A stretch of 64,000 nucleotides of DNA from positions 87,499-151,498 of the forward strand of contig JADNYV010000080.1 of assembly GCA_015501055.1 (NCBI GenBank), in the 5' to 3' direction. This DNA is from Mucidula mucida. Lineage: Eukaryota > Basidiomycota > Agaricomycetes > Agaricales > Physalacriaceae. The translations under genes were made by a program, and so were the position numbers. Below the pieces are notes generated by a model that saw only the letters and a program-made list of their open reading frames with translations, did no database searches and was not told where the DNA came from. Positions 34,545 to 45,965 of this stretch are shown here, in pieces (position 1 is the stretch's first letter; each line of letters begins with the position of its first letter).

Positions 34545-35813
34545 CCCGTGGTGGTGGTGGTAAGAAGAAAAGAGCGGAATTTGCAGAGAATCCAGCTGCA
34601 AGCCAAAATGAAAGGCGGAGAAATGGCAGTCGGTGGGAAAAGCCTATTTCGGCCACCCCTTTTCCTTGATCTTGACGTCACGTTAACACGTTCTACGTAC
34701 CATGCCAACGTCCACTGCTCCTTTCTCTCTCAACAAACTAGTACTAGTGTCTTTCGTGTCAGTACCTTCCCTCCTTTATCAAGGCCACATGTATATACGC
34801 CGCGATTACTCTATCTACAACGTGCAACCCCTCATTCAAATAAGCTCTCTTCAATAACCTTGTGGCGATTTCAATTCACAGTGTTTCGCCGCCCCACTGG
34901 CGGTGTACGCGTACCTTGCTGCGATATCAACGTTATCAAATCACTGCTGTCTGATCTTGCCCACGATCCGTCAGTACACCTTGTATCAATGTCCAGTAGC
35001 CTCGTTGATACTGCACGCGACCGTGCATCAATGATCGTGAGCCATGTTTGTGCGAAGACGAATGTACTAACCGAATACACTGCTGTCATATTAGGGAAGT
35101 ACATCTGTCATTCAAACGGAAGAGTACGTCAACTCATTCGAGATCCTTCTATAGTCGTAGAAGCCTAATGTGACATTGCTAGAGTGTTCGGTTAAGCGAC
35201 ATACCCTGTCAAAAGCCGTAGACATTCATTGCTGAGGGTCAGACAATCAAGTTACCGTTAATGAGAATCGTCTCGGTTCCCAGTCCACGCGTACAAAGGC
35301 CGATGTTTGCTGGTCCCGACCTGCACATGTCACGGTGGGAAGTCCAGTGTGATATGGCGACACGCCACTAACCACAAACTCACCGGGGCCTAATCAACTT
35401 TTGAAAGAGGGTATGTATGTGTGGCGTACGAGTATGGCGCGCGGCGCCAGTCCAGACAAGCGGCACAGTACTTCAGTCAGACTTATAGGGGGAGAGATAT
35501 CATGGGCACGTCTGAGACGATAACTCGACGCCGTACTTTCTCCACGATTGCAAACGGCGCGACAAGGGCAGTTGTTGACATGGTGTAGGAAATGAGTATT
35601 CCATCCGCCAAGTTCAACAATCTTCTTTGGTAAACTGAATTCCTGGATAGCTGTCGGGGGAGAAGGCACAAACGGCGGCTGCGGAGGATGAGGGGGATGG
35701 TGTAAGTTGCGCGCATGAGTACTGGGCGGCGTCCTATGAAGCGACGCAGAATAAGTTGGAAAATAGAAAAGTAGGAGGAAGAGTTTATGACGGAACCCGC
35801 GCCGACTTCCGAG
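34545..35813. other. Intergenic region with a dispersed repeat
   Basis: It includes a block of about 110 bp at 34738-34846 that recurs at 45.6 kb (listed separately). No gene is supported. Confidence 0.4.
34738..34846 (+). repeat. Dispersed ~110-bp repeat, copy 1
   Basis: It shares CTAGTACTAG, TTTATCAAGGCCACATGTATATA, a GATTACTCTATCTACAACGTGCA block and CCCCTCATTCAAATA with 45597-45718, in the same orientation. It is possibly an LTR fragment, but no terminal structure was seen. Confidence 0.6.
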
Positions 35814-36035
35814 AGTAAACGCTAATGGGCCACCTCCGTACAGCCCCGGGTAACCGGCAACTGCCGTCCGGGGGTTTGAGCCCGCCCAATTCTCGACATG
35901 TATTTATTCTATTTCTTTGTTTCTCCCCTCCTAGCCTATTTATCGCCTACTGGCAATGTATTCGACGCGTATTTATGTGTTTAGAATGTTTGTAATTAGT
36001 GTGTAACACGAATTAGAGCCTTTTGGCGGACTTGG
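35814..36035 (+). repeat. MULE1 left terminal inverted repeat
   Basis: 222 bp, inverted relative to 39465-39686. It ends at GCCTTTTGGCGGACTTGG. Confidence 0.85.
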
Positions 36036-36138
36036 CGCTTCAGATCCCAAATGGGAAAGACCGCCGTCAACGAAGTCGTGTCCATCATCCGACCCATCAC
36101 CATCAGACTTCTCTCGCACTCGGAACCACTCTCCGCAA

Positions 36139-39100
36139 ATGGCAGTCCTCTCCAAAATGGCAGTTGAGAGCCGAAACTGCAGCACATGTGGCTCTTTGCT
36201 GACATGCACTGCCGACAACTTCAAGCCGATCTTTGGCCCTTCCGGCATCGAATACTTGAAAACCTGTCGTGGTTGTGCTGCAAGCGGACGCGAGCGCAGC
36301 CAAATTCATCGCGCAAAGGCAAAGGGACAGTCTGAGATGGAAAACGACGGTCCGAGTGCGGCTGAAGGCGCCAAATTGGGATCACAGACTAAAGAGGACT
36401 TGGACGATACGTCTGAGTTCCTTGGTGTCAGGCTTGAGGGTGTCAAAGGAGATATGGAGAAACGGGTGGATATGGTTAGGCATGCAATATGGGACCAGCT
36501 GGACTATCAATTTAAGTAAGACACATGTCTCTTATCAATACAAGTTGTCTGATGCTTGGTTCAGCTTCCACAAGAAAACAAACACGTCAAGCACTGGAGT
36601 GACACACTTCTCTTACAACTGTGCACAAATGGCAAAACGGCAAAACAAATCCCAGAAGAAACAAGGCCCCGGTGTCAAACCTTGGGGCCGAGGCCAGATG
36701 GATTGCTTTGACTGTAATGGCTGGTTTTATATCTGGGCCTGTGAGCATACCAGCTCTGTTTTCATTTGACTTCGGCATCAGGAGCAGCACACTCGTTACT
36801 GTTGCATCAATATTCCCGAGGACGTGCGCAAGTTTGTGAAAGATAATCCTAAGCTTGGGGTACCACAAGTAAGTCTTTGATTGCCGTGTATGACTTTAAT
36901 CAGAGTCTTATTGGCTTGACAGCTTTGGATCGAGATCCTCAAAATGCATCCAGAGCCAAACTTCACACAGAAATCCATCTACAACTTGTGGCTCAAGCAA
37001 AGTCAGCATGAGTGGCAGCGTGACAATGACAAGCTGAAATCAGCGCACATTCTCCTTGAGGAGTTCAAGAATATGCCAACTGGATCGCCATACAACATAG
37101 AGCCAACCCCTATGCCCAAGAAAGACGACAGGTTCACAGCAGTAGCCTTTTCCTTGCCAAATATACTCCGAAAATGGGGTGGTACTATACGTGAAGTTGC
37201 CCTTGACTCTGTATATATGTAAGACTGCTCATTCATGGCTTTAACTAAGTATGGGTCCTCTAGGGAATACAAACAAGAGCCAATTTGAGGTCTATGCTCT
37301 CCTTGGCAAGGTCTACGGATCAGGGTGTCCGCTTGGATATCTTTTGATTCAGTCCAACAATGGTGATGCTGGCAAGAAGGAGAAGTACATTCAGACATTG
37401 CTGGATCACTTTTGCACTACATGGGAGATGCACGTTCTTGAGACCTTGTCTGACAAGGATATTACGGAGATCAATGCATTCCTTGCAAAAATGCCTGCAA
37501 AACATCAACTTTGCTTCTGGCACTGCCTTTGTGCTATCAAGATTTGTCTAGCAACACTTGCGAGACATCCAGCTTACTATAACGCAGATGAAGCCTTTCA
37601 TGAGTTCAACTGGATTGATCTTTGGTTTGTTCCTGTCAATCAGATGTCCGAACACGAGGCGGTTAGTTAACATTTACTTTTAGACTGAGCTGGAATTAAT
37701 ATCCTGCAGGCCACCGTACAGGTCGCTCAGCAGGCCATTCCTACATTGACCTTGCGTCTAGGAGGATTTGCAGTTCAGGCACCTGTAAGACCAACAGTTG
37801 TTATTCGGGTCAATGGCGCACTGCAGGATGTCTCTGACGAGACTGGTAACGTCTCAGAACTTTCTGAACAAGAGTTTGATGACTTTTTGGATGTCCTTGA
37901 TGACGAAGACCTTGATCAACCGGATGAGGACGCGCAGGACCAAGAGAACGGTCCTGACTGGATGTTCGAGCCCGGTAAAGCGTCTGACACGGTCTTTGAA
38001 CAGACTAAAACATATGTCTTCTGTCCCACACCTCATCGCAAACACCTTCTTCACATGCTCTCCAAACACTTCTGCGAACATCCACTTCTCCCTGATCGTC
38101 TTGGGAACAACTAAACCACAGAGAAGATCCGCAAGGATGCTGTTCACAAAATGTACATATTCTGTTATCAGCGGGGCCTGCACGAGGTATGGGGATACAT
38201 GTGGACATCATGGCATGCCCCGAAGAAATGGGCTCTGTGGGCTCGATCCACTTCGCCACTTCGTCTGTTTAGGCTTCGCACAACGATGACGGTCGAGAGT
38301 TTCTGGCGATACCTGAAGCACGAAACACTTCACCATCTCCTCCATCCTCAACTCGATCAACTCATCTGGCTTCTAGTCACCAACATTGCTCCACGGCTAC
38401 AAGCAAAGATGCTGAAGTTTGATGTCAATCATCGAGCTGGACGTGCTAACAAACTATCCCCATTCCAGAAAGCACTGAAGGCAGATTGGCAAAAGCTTCA
38501 GGCCCGTGACGCGGGCAATCTGACCAGGTATACAATCAAGGTTGGAGATTGGACGTGTACCTGCGGTCAGTAGAAGTACAGCACATTTGTTCTGTGCAAA
38601 CACCTTGTTCACTCCGTTGAAGAGCCCAAATCCCGCTTCTTCCGAGAAGTTGTTCGGTGCAGGACCATACCATTCTACCGACATCCGCTTCTCATTCCGA
38701 AGGGTCAAACCCCATTTCCAGATATTGAGGATGGATGTGTTAGCAATGACGATGATCGTCCAAAGGCCAATACACCCTCGCAGCTCAAAAAACGCACCCG
38801 GGACACAACACCATCACCAACAGAACATGTAGCTAAGCGCCAGCATCAGCAGACGCCGGGCAATCATGACAATCCAATAATAGAGATACTGGGGAGCTCA
38901 TCACCCATTCGTCTGGATGAGAATGACAATGACGAGGAGGTAAGCTTGATCCAAGTCATACAACAATGCTTATGAGCTAATAACAATCGATCAGTACCAG
39001 GAAGTCAAGCTTAGACTTCAAAAGCGAGCGGCAGACCTTATTTGGGCTGGGAGTCTTTTGCAGGAGCAGCTGGGCATCGACTCAAAGATCTGGCTCAAGA

Positions 39101-39366
39101 GCATGGATCATAGTGGGTTTGGTCAAGATGCTTCTTTGTTAGTAAATGATCTCCAGCGGTTTACGGTAACTGGGAGGCGCAGGGAGCCAACTTGGGCGCA
39201 TGGTAATGATTCAGAGTCCGTACGATACACCCGCAACACAATGGGGTACCAAATTCCGCTGCCCAAGAGAGAGGAAACAGCAGAACTACAGCCTAGGCTT
39301 GGTGCAGTGGCAGGGCAGATCAGTGGAGGAGGTGAGAGTGTTGAAAGTGCGATTGAAATCGATTAG
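36139..39366 (+). pseudogene. MULE transposase with SWIM zinc finger, interrupted by stops
   Basis: The N-terminal part has paired cysteines (NCSTCGSLL, KTCRGCAASG). After short introns come FHKKTNTSSTGVTHFSYNC-type and CINIPEDVRKFVKDNPKLG segments. The MULE catalytic core includes EVALDSVYM, FEVYALLGKVYGSGCPLGYL, ETLSDKDITEINAFLAKMP, then HQLCFWHCLCAIK. A SWIM motif near the C-terminus reads WTCTCGQ...CKHLV. In-frame stops occur at 38112-38114 (TAA) and 38571-38573 (TAG). The second falls within SWIM, where the related MULE2 copy has glutamine, so it is a simple CAG-to-TAG change. The final exon ends SAIEID at 39366. The copy is probably inactive unless the stops are errors. Confidence 0.8.
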
Positions 39367-39464
39367 AGGTAGTTACAATAGCAGGCGGTAATCTAGTTTG
39401 AAGGCTTTGTGGCGTTGTCGTGAAGTGCGACAATCCCGATTAGGAAGTTCGCTGCTCACAGAAC

Positions 39465-39686
39465 CCAAGTCCGCCAAAAGGCTCTAATTCATGTTACACA
39501 CTAATTACGAACATTCTAAACACATAAATACACATCGAATACATTGCCAGTAGGCGATAAATCAGTTAAAAGGGGAGAAACAAAGAAATAGAATAAATAC
39601 ATGTCGAGAATTAGGCGGGCTCAAACCCCCAGACAGCAGTTTCCGGTTACCCGGGGCTGTACGGAGGTGGCCCATTAGTGTTTACT
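39465..39686 (-). repeat. MULE1 right terminal inverted repeat
   Basis: 222 bp, inverted copy of 35814-36035. Most differences are transitions. Confidence 0.85.
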
Positions 39687-39695
39687 GTTGAAAAA

Positions 39696-39809
39696 CTGCT
39701 GACAATTGTCAAGCAGTAGGGACTGACAATCATCATTTCCCTATCAGAAACGTTGACACGGCTACTTGACAATTGTCAAAGTAGCAGGGCTGACAATTAT
39801 CATGCCCTG
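39696..39809. repeat. Two double-hairpin modules (L1, L2)
   Basis: Four palindromes lie in two adjacent pairs: 39696-39716 (stem CTGCT/AGCAG), 39719-39741 (GGGA/TCCC), 39762-39784 (CTAC/GTAG) and 39785-39809 (CAGGGC/GCCCTG). Each stem encloses a TGACAAT-NRTCA core that is itself near-palindromic. The stems differ but remain self-complementary. They begin 10 bp beyond the MULE1 end. Confidence 0.85.
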
Positions 39810-40204
39810 GGCATGTCCCCGCCTCTAGGTTGTTGTCCATGGTGGAAGGACAATGGTGGTTGCGTCACTATAAATGTGACTTGACATCATGTGGAGTGAC
39901 ACTGAGAGCCTCGCCCGAGATCATTGAGCATCCGAACAGACTACAATTAAGACCTCTGCTTGCTTGGGCGTGCTTAAGAACTCAAAGTAGGATAGCAGAA
40001 TAATATCTGATAAATTAAGAACACCAAGAAACGGAAGTACATGTTATAGAAACAAGAATCTTTGAGAACACAATAACACAGTGGAATACAATATTGCATA
40101 TAAGAACCCAAAACTCCAAAACTTTACTGGACAACAACAACACATGGCAGACTCCCAAGACTTTGTAGATTGTATGTTTGTAATGTAGACATATGATTGG
40201 TGCT

Positions 40205-40985
40205 AGAAATAAAGGTCTGATACATCAATGTCCCGCCGTGCCGCCGTCCATCCTGCCCAGATCTGATATTTGCGCAATTAGCAAATGGCGGGACTGTATT
40301 GGAGACAGACATACCTTGAAGAGCACGAATACTGTCCGGGACGGATGCATACAAGTGCTTGAGGCCACAGGAAGAAGCTGAAGATGAGAAAGATGTTAAC
40401 TGCCCAATTGTGTAAAGACCAAACTTTGCATACTCATCATTTGTGCCAGGCGGCCTGAACAGGTCCCAAACATTGTAGAAGTCCTGAGATAAATGTAGGC
40501 CTTTAATATACGCAAGGGATCTCCAACAAAGATCTTTAATTCCCCAACGCGCCGCCGTCCATTCCGCCCACACCTGATATTCTTGCAATTAGCAAATGAC
40601 GGGACTGCAATAAACAAAGATATACCATGAAGAGCACGAGTACTGTCCGGGACGGACACATACAAGTGCTTGAGCTCACGGAAAACACTGGGAAGAAAGA
40701 AATTGATCAACCCAGAAGTCGGTATCCCATAAACTTCAAATACTCACCGAACATAGACACCGCCCAAGACAAGCACCAAACTTCGAAGGAATTCTTAAAT
40801 AAATGTAAGTGTTCAAACTGTGGAAAGTTCTTGTCCAGAAGTCATTGGTTCCCGCCGTCCCAACAACCATCCCGCCTTCAATCATGGAGAACTTCGCGAG
40901 GCGGGCAAAATAAAACAATCTGGTTCGATCCAGTTTACCAGTACTATCCTGGCAGGACAAATACGAGCGCTCAAGTCCGCAGGCC
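40205..40985. repeat. Three tandem ~310-bp diverged repeats
   Basis: Units begin near 40238, 40551 and 40853 with GCCGTCCATCC-like sequence. The first two share TGATATT...GCAATTAGCAAATG, then GAAGAGCACGA, TACTGTCCGGGACGGA and ATACAAGTGCTTGAG. On the minus strand each unit reads as an exon-like LKHLY.SVPDS.RALQ segment followed by an intron-like gap and WAGWTAAR. This may be an internally repeated gene or captured fragment; the product is not recognised. Confidence 0.6.
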
Positions 40986-41082
40986 AATGCCATACATTCA
41001 AAAAGTCAATAAGATACTCATAGAATGTGAAGTTCAGAACGATGGCTGCAATGAGTATAGATCCGGCTACACATATATGGAA

Positions 41083-41686
41083 ACCATTGACAATCATCAG
41101 ATGGTGGCAGCCGACAGTCGTCAATCTGCATAGTGAGTTACTGGGCGCAATTCAAAGTCGTAGTTCCAAGGCAGGCCGGTGTTTCCAGGATGGCATCTGA
41201 GGAGAGAAAGGAGCAGATGCAAGCAGATAGCAGATCCAAAGATAGAGCCATTGACAATCGTCAAATGGCGGCGGCTGACAATCATCAGTCCGCACGACAT
41301 AATGGTCAAAGACAAAGAGAAGGCAATCTTTGTGAGATGCGATCACATCTGGTGGCTGTGTTGATTTGTTTGGCTATATGCTTTGGTTATCCTTGCTCTT
41401 CCACATCTTGTCGTCTTCCTTATCTGTCTTCTCGCCGTCTGACGTCCAACTGCTGTCTTTGCTTGTTCTTGCTTTTTTTGCTTCCATGTCTGACATGTGG
41501 GTATTCATGTCTCCTTTGTTTCCCCTGTTTCCCTTTCTCCCGCGGCATTGACGATTGTCATCCGCTGCCATTTGACGATTGTCAATGGCTTTTTAAAAAC
41601 TCTGAAACCCTTTCCTCCCTTCAAAAATGCAGGCGGGCTTGTGGCTTGACGATTGTCATCCACTGCTACATGATGATTGTCAGTAG
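41083..41686. repeat. Four double-hairpin modules in mirrored order (M1, M2, R1, R2)
   Basis: M1: 41083-41105 (stem ACCAT/ATGGT) and 41107-41129 (GCAG/CTGC). M2: 41247-41269 (GCCAT/ATGGC) and 41271-41293 (GCGG/CCGC). R1: 41542-41565 (GCGG/CCGC) and 41567-41589 (GCCAT/ATGGC). R2: 41641-41663 (GTGG/CCAC) and 41666-41686 (CTAC/GTAG). R1 is close to the reverse complement of M2, and R2 has the orientation of R1, so the four modules face inwards around a 250-bp spacer. Cores are TGACAATCRTCA or its complement. Confidence 0.85.
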
Positions 41687-41879
41687 CGCACTTTGGGCTC
41701 TGCATGCCCACTTTTGAGTGCAGGCGGACGCGACAATGCCTGCGATCTAGAGGCACCCATGTTCTGGAGAACTCTCGATACTGATTGGACTTTATAGTCC
41801 GGCGTTATGCACACCAGGTCTTGGTAAGTTTTGCATTTGTCTGTTTACCATACTATCTAATTCTCGCAAACACACAAAG

Positions 41880-44368
41880 GTAGGAACAGCCAAGGATATC
41901 ACCAAGACTTGCTTAACCACCCTGAGTGGCTAACTGCGCGAGCTGCGCCAAATGAACGTATGTTCTCTTTTTGTAGTGCTTTTTTACTTGCTAATTGTTT
42001 AATCAACAGCAATTACTGCTATCAATGGGCGTTATGGCGCCATACTCCCCCACGCTGCTGCCTTCATTACAACTCTGAACGCTCTCCCTCCCCGCGCTGC
42101 AACTCAGATCATGCAGCTTCGATTGGACTATCGCTATGGTGTTGAAGATCCCCTTCTCTGCCCTCAGATGTCAGTGAAGGAAGCAGTGCACTTGTCATGT
42201 ATTCTTTGATGTAGCCCTGTCTCAGAGGTTGGTGAGCAGCTGTTGTTGTTGTGGGTGGACCCAATGGCCGTAGTGGACTAGGTGGAGGACCACAACTTTT
42301 GATGAGGGTTCGGGCAGGCAAGCAATGTCATTGCGGCGAAGTTGGTCTCTGAATTTTCTTATCTGCATTCTCTCTTCTAGACGAGCTTGTTTCCAAGCAA
42401 GACTATGTCCTTATATAATTGTGAATCAAGCAAGTTGTCCATAATCTCCAATAATCTCCGCTTCCTTCATCTTCCCTTCAAACAATTTACTCGCTTCTTC
42501 CGCGACTACCAACGCATTGCGCTGGAACTTGTTGCTGTTTATGCCTACTTTACAATTGTGCAACCCGCGCACGAGGGAGCTGTCTCCATCGTTGATTGGG
42601 ATGCCAAAAACAGAGATGACTTCATGGGGTGTATCACATATGACATTGCCCTTGCCAACCTCCTCATGTGTGTCGGTATCCCTGTGTGGTTTATTCGTGA
42701 CATGGACGCAGTCCAGGCTGTCCGAGTTGACCAAATTCTCCCACTTCTTAATCCCCAATATAATGTCATTACCACTTTGGCCAACAATGCCCCAAACGTT
42801 CTTCTGTATATGTGGGAAGGAAATGCGGCGTCAAATGATAAGTATAGGAAGATTTGGGCGGTGGTGGAACGAAGTACGGGTCACTTCAAGAGTCCAATGA
42901 CAATACCCTTCAAACCTGTCAAGCGCCCCGCGATTGCACTTCCTGTCGCTGCGTCCTCTTTGCGCCCGACGGCTACTCGTGCTTGGGGTAAGGGCAAAGG
43001 AACGGCAACAACTGGTATGAATCCACATATCTTAACAGTTTAATTTGTTAATGTTGGCTGTAGTATCTCGAAAAATGATCTATCCAGTTCATACACTTCT
43101 CCCGCCAATCTCTCCCACCTGGCTCTCTGTTGCTGAAGCTCTTGATGAGGAGCATTTTGCCTGTACTGGCAAACCGCGGGAGCAGTACTTCTTCCCCGTC
43201 CCTCAGTTGTTCACCAATGTTGGCTTGCCATCGAAGACACAAACCTATCTTGGCAACTGGTTGCGCCTACGGAGTATTGTAATCGGAGTGGCTCAGTTGA
43301 GTACTCCCTATGTCATGTCTCATCAGGCATGGCGGCGTTGGTTGGAATTTTGCGAGCTGGAGTTGGAAGATGTTGAGGGTACAAGCATTGCTGCCCGCCA
43401 ACATCAGCAGTGGAAGCAAGAGATTGACGGGATGATCAAGGCGGCGGTGGCGGAAATAGCAATTGAGTTGCCAGCAGTTGGAACATGGAGGGGACATGTA
43501 GGTTCGCGCCTCGCGCTAGGCGCACAGTCGGTCGGACTCGTCGGGACTGATAAGCTTGGACTCTTAGATTAGATACTTACCCCTTCTTAATAGCACATCT
43601 CCCGTATTATCACCTCATGTTTCTTTCATTCTTCTACTTACATGTCTCACCTCTTCACACACACTATAATAGCACATCGTGGATTCATTTACTTACACTA
43701 CTTATATCGCGCTCCTCGTAGTCTACAGAATAACGAACAGCCCACTTCGCACACACACACATCGTCTGAACTAAGCTCGCTGCACTCAGAGCTATCGACG
43801 ACTCTACAGACATGTGCCCAATCCAACAACGGAGAAGTGGTGATACGACGTCTGGGAGATTTTGTGGGAGATGAACGAGTTCGCATTTTGGCTGGAACTG
43901 GTTTGTCTGTGCATGCACCTATGTCGGCCGGAGACGTTGCAGAGTCAGATCTTCTGGGACTCCATTTGTCACTGCTTCCCCCTCGGTGATGCTTCTCTCG
44001 GCTTCGTTGATCCTGGCCATGTAAATCAAGGCCTCGCAAACATTGACTGGTGGAAGCGGGCAGAATTTGTGTATACTCTGAAACGGGTGACGGACCTGTG
44101 GAAAGTAGATTCACTGGTTGATGAGGCTGAAGCGGATCGTGAATTTGAGCGGCAAGGCTTTACACCAGAGGAGATGGAGTCCTTCACGTCGACTATCTTC
44201 AAGCACTATATCGGCAACTTCTTTCAGGTGTTCGGACGTCCGCCTTGGCTTCCCATGAATCTCCCATTCCAGCCTGAGACAACTTTGGTGCTGCCAGCAG
44301 TTTATGACCGGCGCGTAGGTGATGACAAGTGGCTACCGAGGGCGGCTCATTTCTTGACTGTTGAGTAG
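41880..44368 (+). CDS. Unrecognised multi-exon protein, TE-neighbourhood family
   Basis: Exon-like stretches on the plus strand join into one probable gene. They read LLNHPEWLTARAAPN, then AITAINGRYGAILPHAA, then DYQRIALELVAVYAYFTIV and CVGIPVWFIRDMDAVQA. Later pieces are IYPVHTLLPPISPTWLSVAEAL and finally WEMNEFAFWLELVCLCMHL, HVNQGLANIDWWKRAEFVY and FKHYIGNFFQVFGRPPWLP, ending at 44368. The style (a tryptophan/leucine-rich C-terminal half, VPVWFIR-like core) resembles a large group of unnamed Agaricomycete proteins often found beside transposons; that is from memory and not checked. Exact introns and start were not resolved. No catalytic motif is visible and no function can be assigned. Confidence 0.5.
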
Positions 44369-44462
44369 GCGCGGGCTATGGGACATTTTGTATTGTATAT
44401 CGTTAGGCCAGCGGACCTTATATTCAAAAAATTTTATGTATCAGAATGTATTTTTTTTTGGT

Positions 44463-44657
44463 CGCAGATACTACAATTAGGTGCGAGTAAGTGCGAGTAC
44501 TTGTAACAAGTACTCACCGCTCAGATGCCCTACTCGTGATCCGTTTATGACCCGACTCGCTATTGATCCGCGGATCAAACGAGTTGAGTAGCCGAGATCC
44601 CCGGCCGGATCAAGTACTCAAGTTTCCGTGTGCCCCGGAAACTCATTGAGGTCTCTA
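44463..44657. mobile_element. hAT remnant (one end)
   Basis: About 195 bp match the end of the hAT derivatives at 55.0-55.9 and 58.4-59.3 kb: GCAGATACTACAATTAGGTGCGAG, GAGTACTTG repeats, GATCCGCGGATCAAAC, ending GAGGTCTCTA. The opposite end and the internal part are missing. Confidence 0.75.
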
Positions 44658-45965
44658 GTTATCATCCTTCATCTACTCCTCTTCCTCCTCTGTGGGTATT
44701 ACTATGTGCATGGCTCCCTTATTAATAGTATTTTGGGCCACCAAATACTGGTCTGTTGCGGTATGAACAAAAGTAATCCTAGACACACAATTTCTACACC
44801 CCTTTCCTCCAGTCTTTGTCTTTGGAATGCTATTAGAGTTAATGGCATAAACATTAGAGATGGCCTATTTCTCCTGGCGGGTGGATTGTTTCCGCTTCAC
44901 TCCTGAGAAGCAAGACAACTTTAATGGCCAACCCATGGACTACGAGGTGTAAAAATGTGTCTCCAATAATGTCAATGAGACTAAAATAGATGTGTTGGTG
45001 TTGTTTACCCTTGTTTGATGTACATGAATGCACCTTGTAGGAGCTGCCACATCAAAACAATCTACCCAAAAACATGGTAGATCATCATTTACATCTATTC
45101 TATGTATATTCTTTTGGTGCAGAGTCAAAATCAATGAATAACAATAATAAGTTCAACAATGAATTTGGCATAAGAAGTGATGACAACAAAATTATGTATC
45201 GGAAAATACATCCAATTTAACACTACCTACATTTTTCTACTGCAGAATCAGTGGCCAAAGAGACTTGATAGAGGGAGATGCATCTGTTAATCTCAATAAC
45301 TTGGCGTGAGTTTTGGATTAGGCCAGGCGCAGGCAAAGTTTAAATTTGGCTGACAATTATGCACCTTCATGCACTACAAGAAGGTGTCCTGATTTAGGCA
45401 ATTAAAGTAACCATTGACAGATTCCCTAAGTAATGCTGTATGCCCGTGCTTGTTTGTAATGGGCATACATTTACACCAAGTATGTTCTTGAGCACAGCAT
45501 CGAGCAAATCATTTTCTGTTTGTGTCCTTTGGGTCTCCTCTAATAAGGAAGTTGGGTCAGATAGTGATAACATGGAAGCAATGCTAAGACACAACAACCT
45601 AGTACTAGTATACTTATGGCCATACATTCCTTGCTTTCTCAAGGCCGCATGTATAATATAAGGATATATGTGGCAATTACTCCATCTACAATGTGCAGCC
45701 CCTCATTTGAATACTGTATAATGTCAATCAATTTGTTGCATTATGTGACCTGTGACCGGTGCAACAAAATTTTTGTTTCATCAGATTACCTTATTTGATA
45801 ATTGCCAATGTAGCAGAGCTGCATTGGGACGGCAATAGCATAATTGGATGCTAGTAGGAATGCCTGAAGTGGACCAAATTGTGAAAAGGCGGATTGCTTG
45901 TTTGCGCATGAGAGAAATGATGATATAGCCACATGAATGAAGGTTGTTTCTGTTCTAGCAACTAG
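44658..45965. other. AT-rich stretch without a recognised gene
   Basis: Apart from the 110-bp repeat at 45597-45718 and the minus-strand segment next to the solo LTR, I see no coding pattern or structure. Confidence 0.4.
45597..45718 (+). repeat. Dispersed ~110-bp repeat, copy 2
   Basis: Same-orientation match to 34738-34846, sharing CTAGTACTAGT, CTCAAGGCCGCATGTATA, ATTACTCCATCTACAATGTGCAGCCCCTCATT. It is more diverged and AT-richer than copy 1. Confidence 0.6.

Larger units (their letters stand above)
35814..39686 (+). mobile_element. Mutator-like element MULE1 with 222-bp terminal inverted repeats
   Basis: The ends are long inverted repeats (35814-36035 and 39465-39686), about 95% identical by eye, starting AGTAAACGCTAATGGGCC. 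They contain CCCCGGGTAACCGG and TATTTATTCTATTTCTTTG blocks. Between them lies a MULE transposase gene on the plus strand. I could not find a matching 8-10-bp duplication outside the repeats. Confidence 0.85.

Noticed and set aside
34545..34601. Upstream extension of the disordered-protein gene
   Set aside because: The first codon of the longer frame is TTG, not ATG; the ATG at 34544 has a good context.
35804..39696. 8-10-bp target duplication around MULE1
   Set aside because: The sequences outside the two inverted repeats (…CGACTTCCGAG and GTTGAAAAACT…) do not match.
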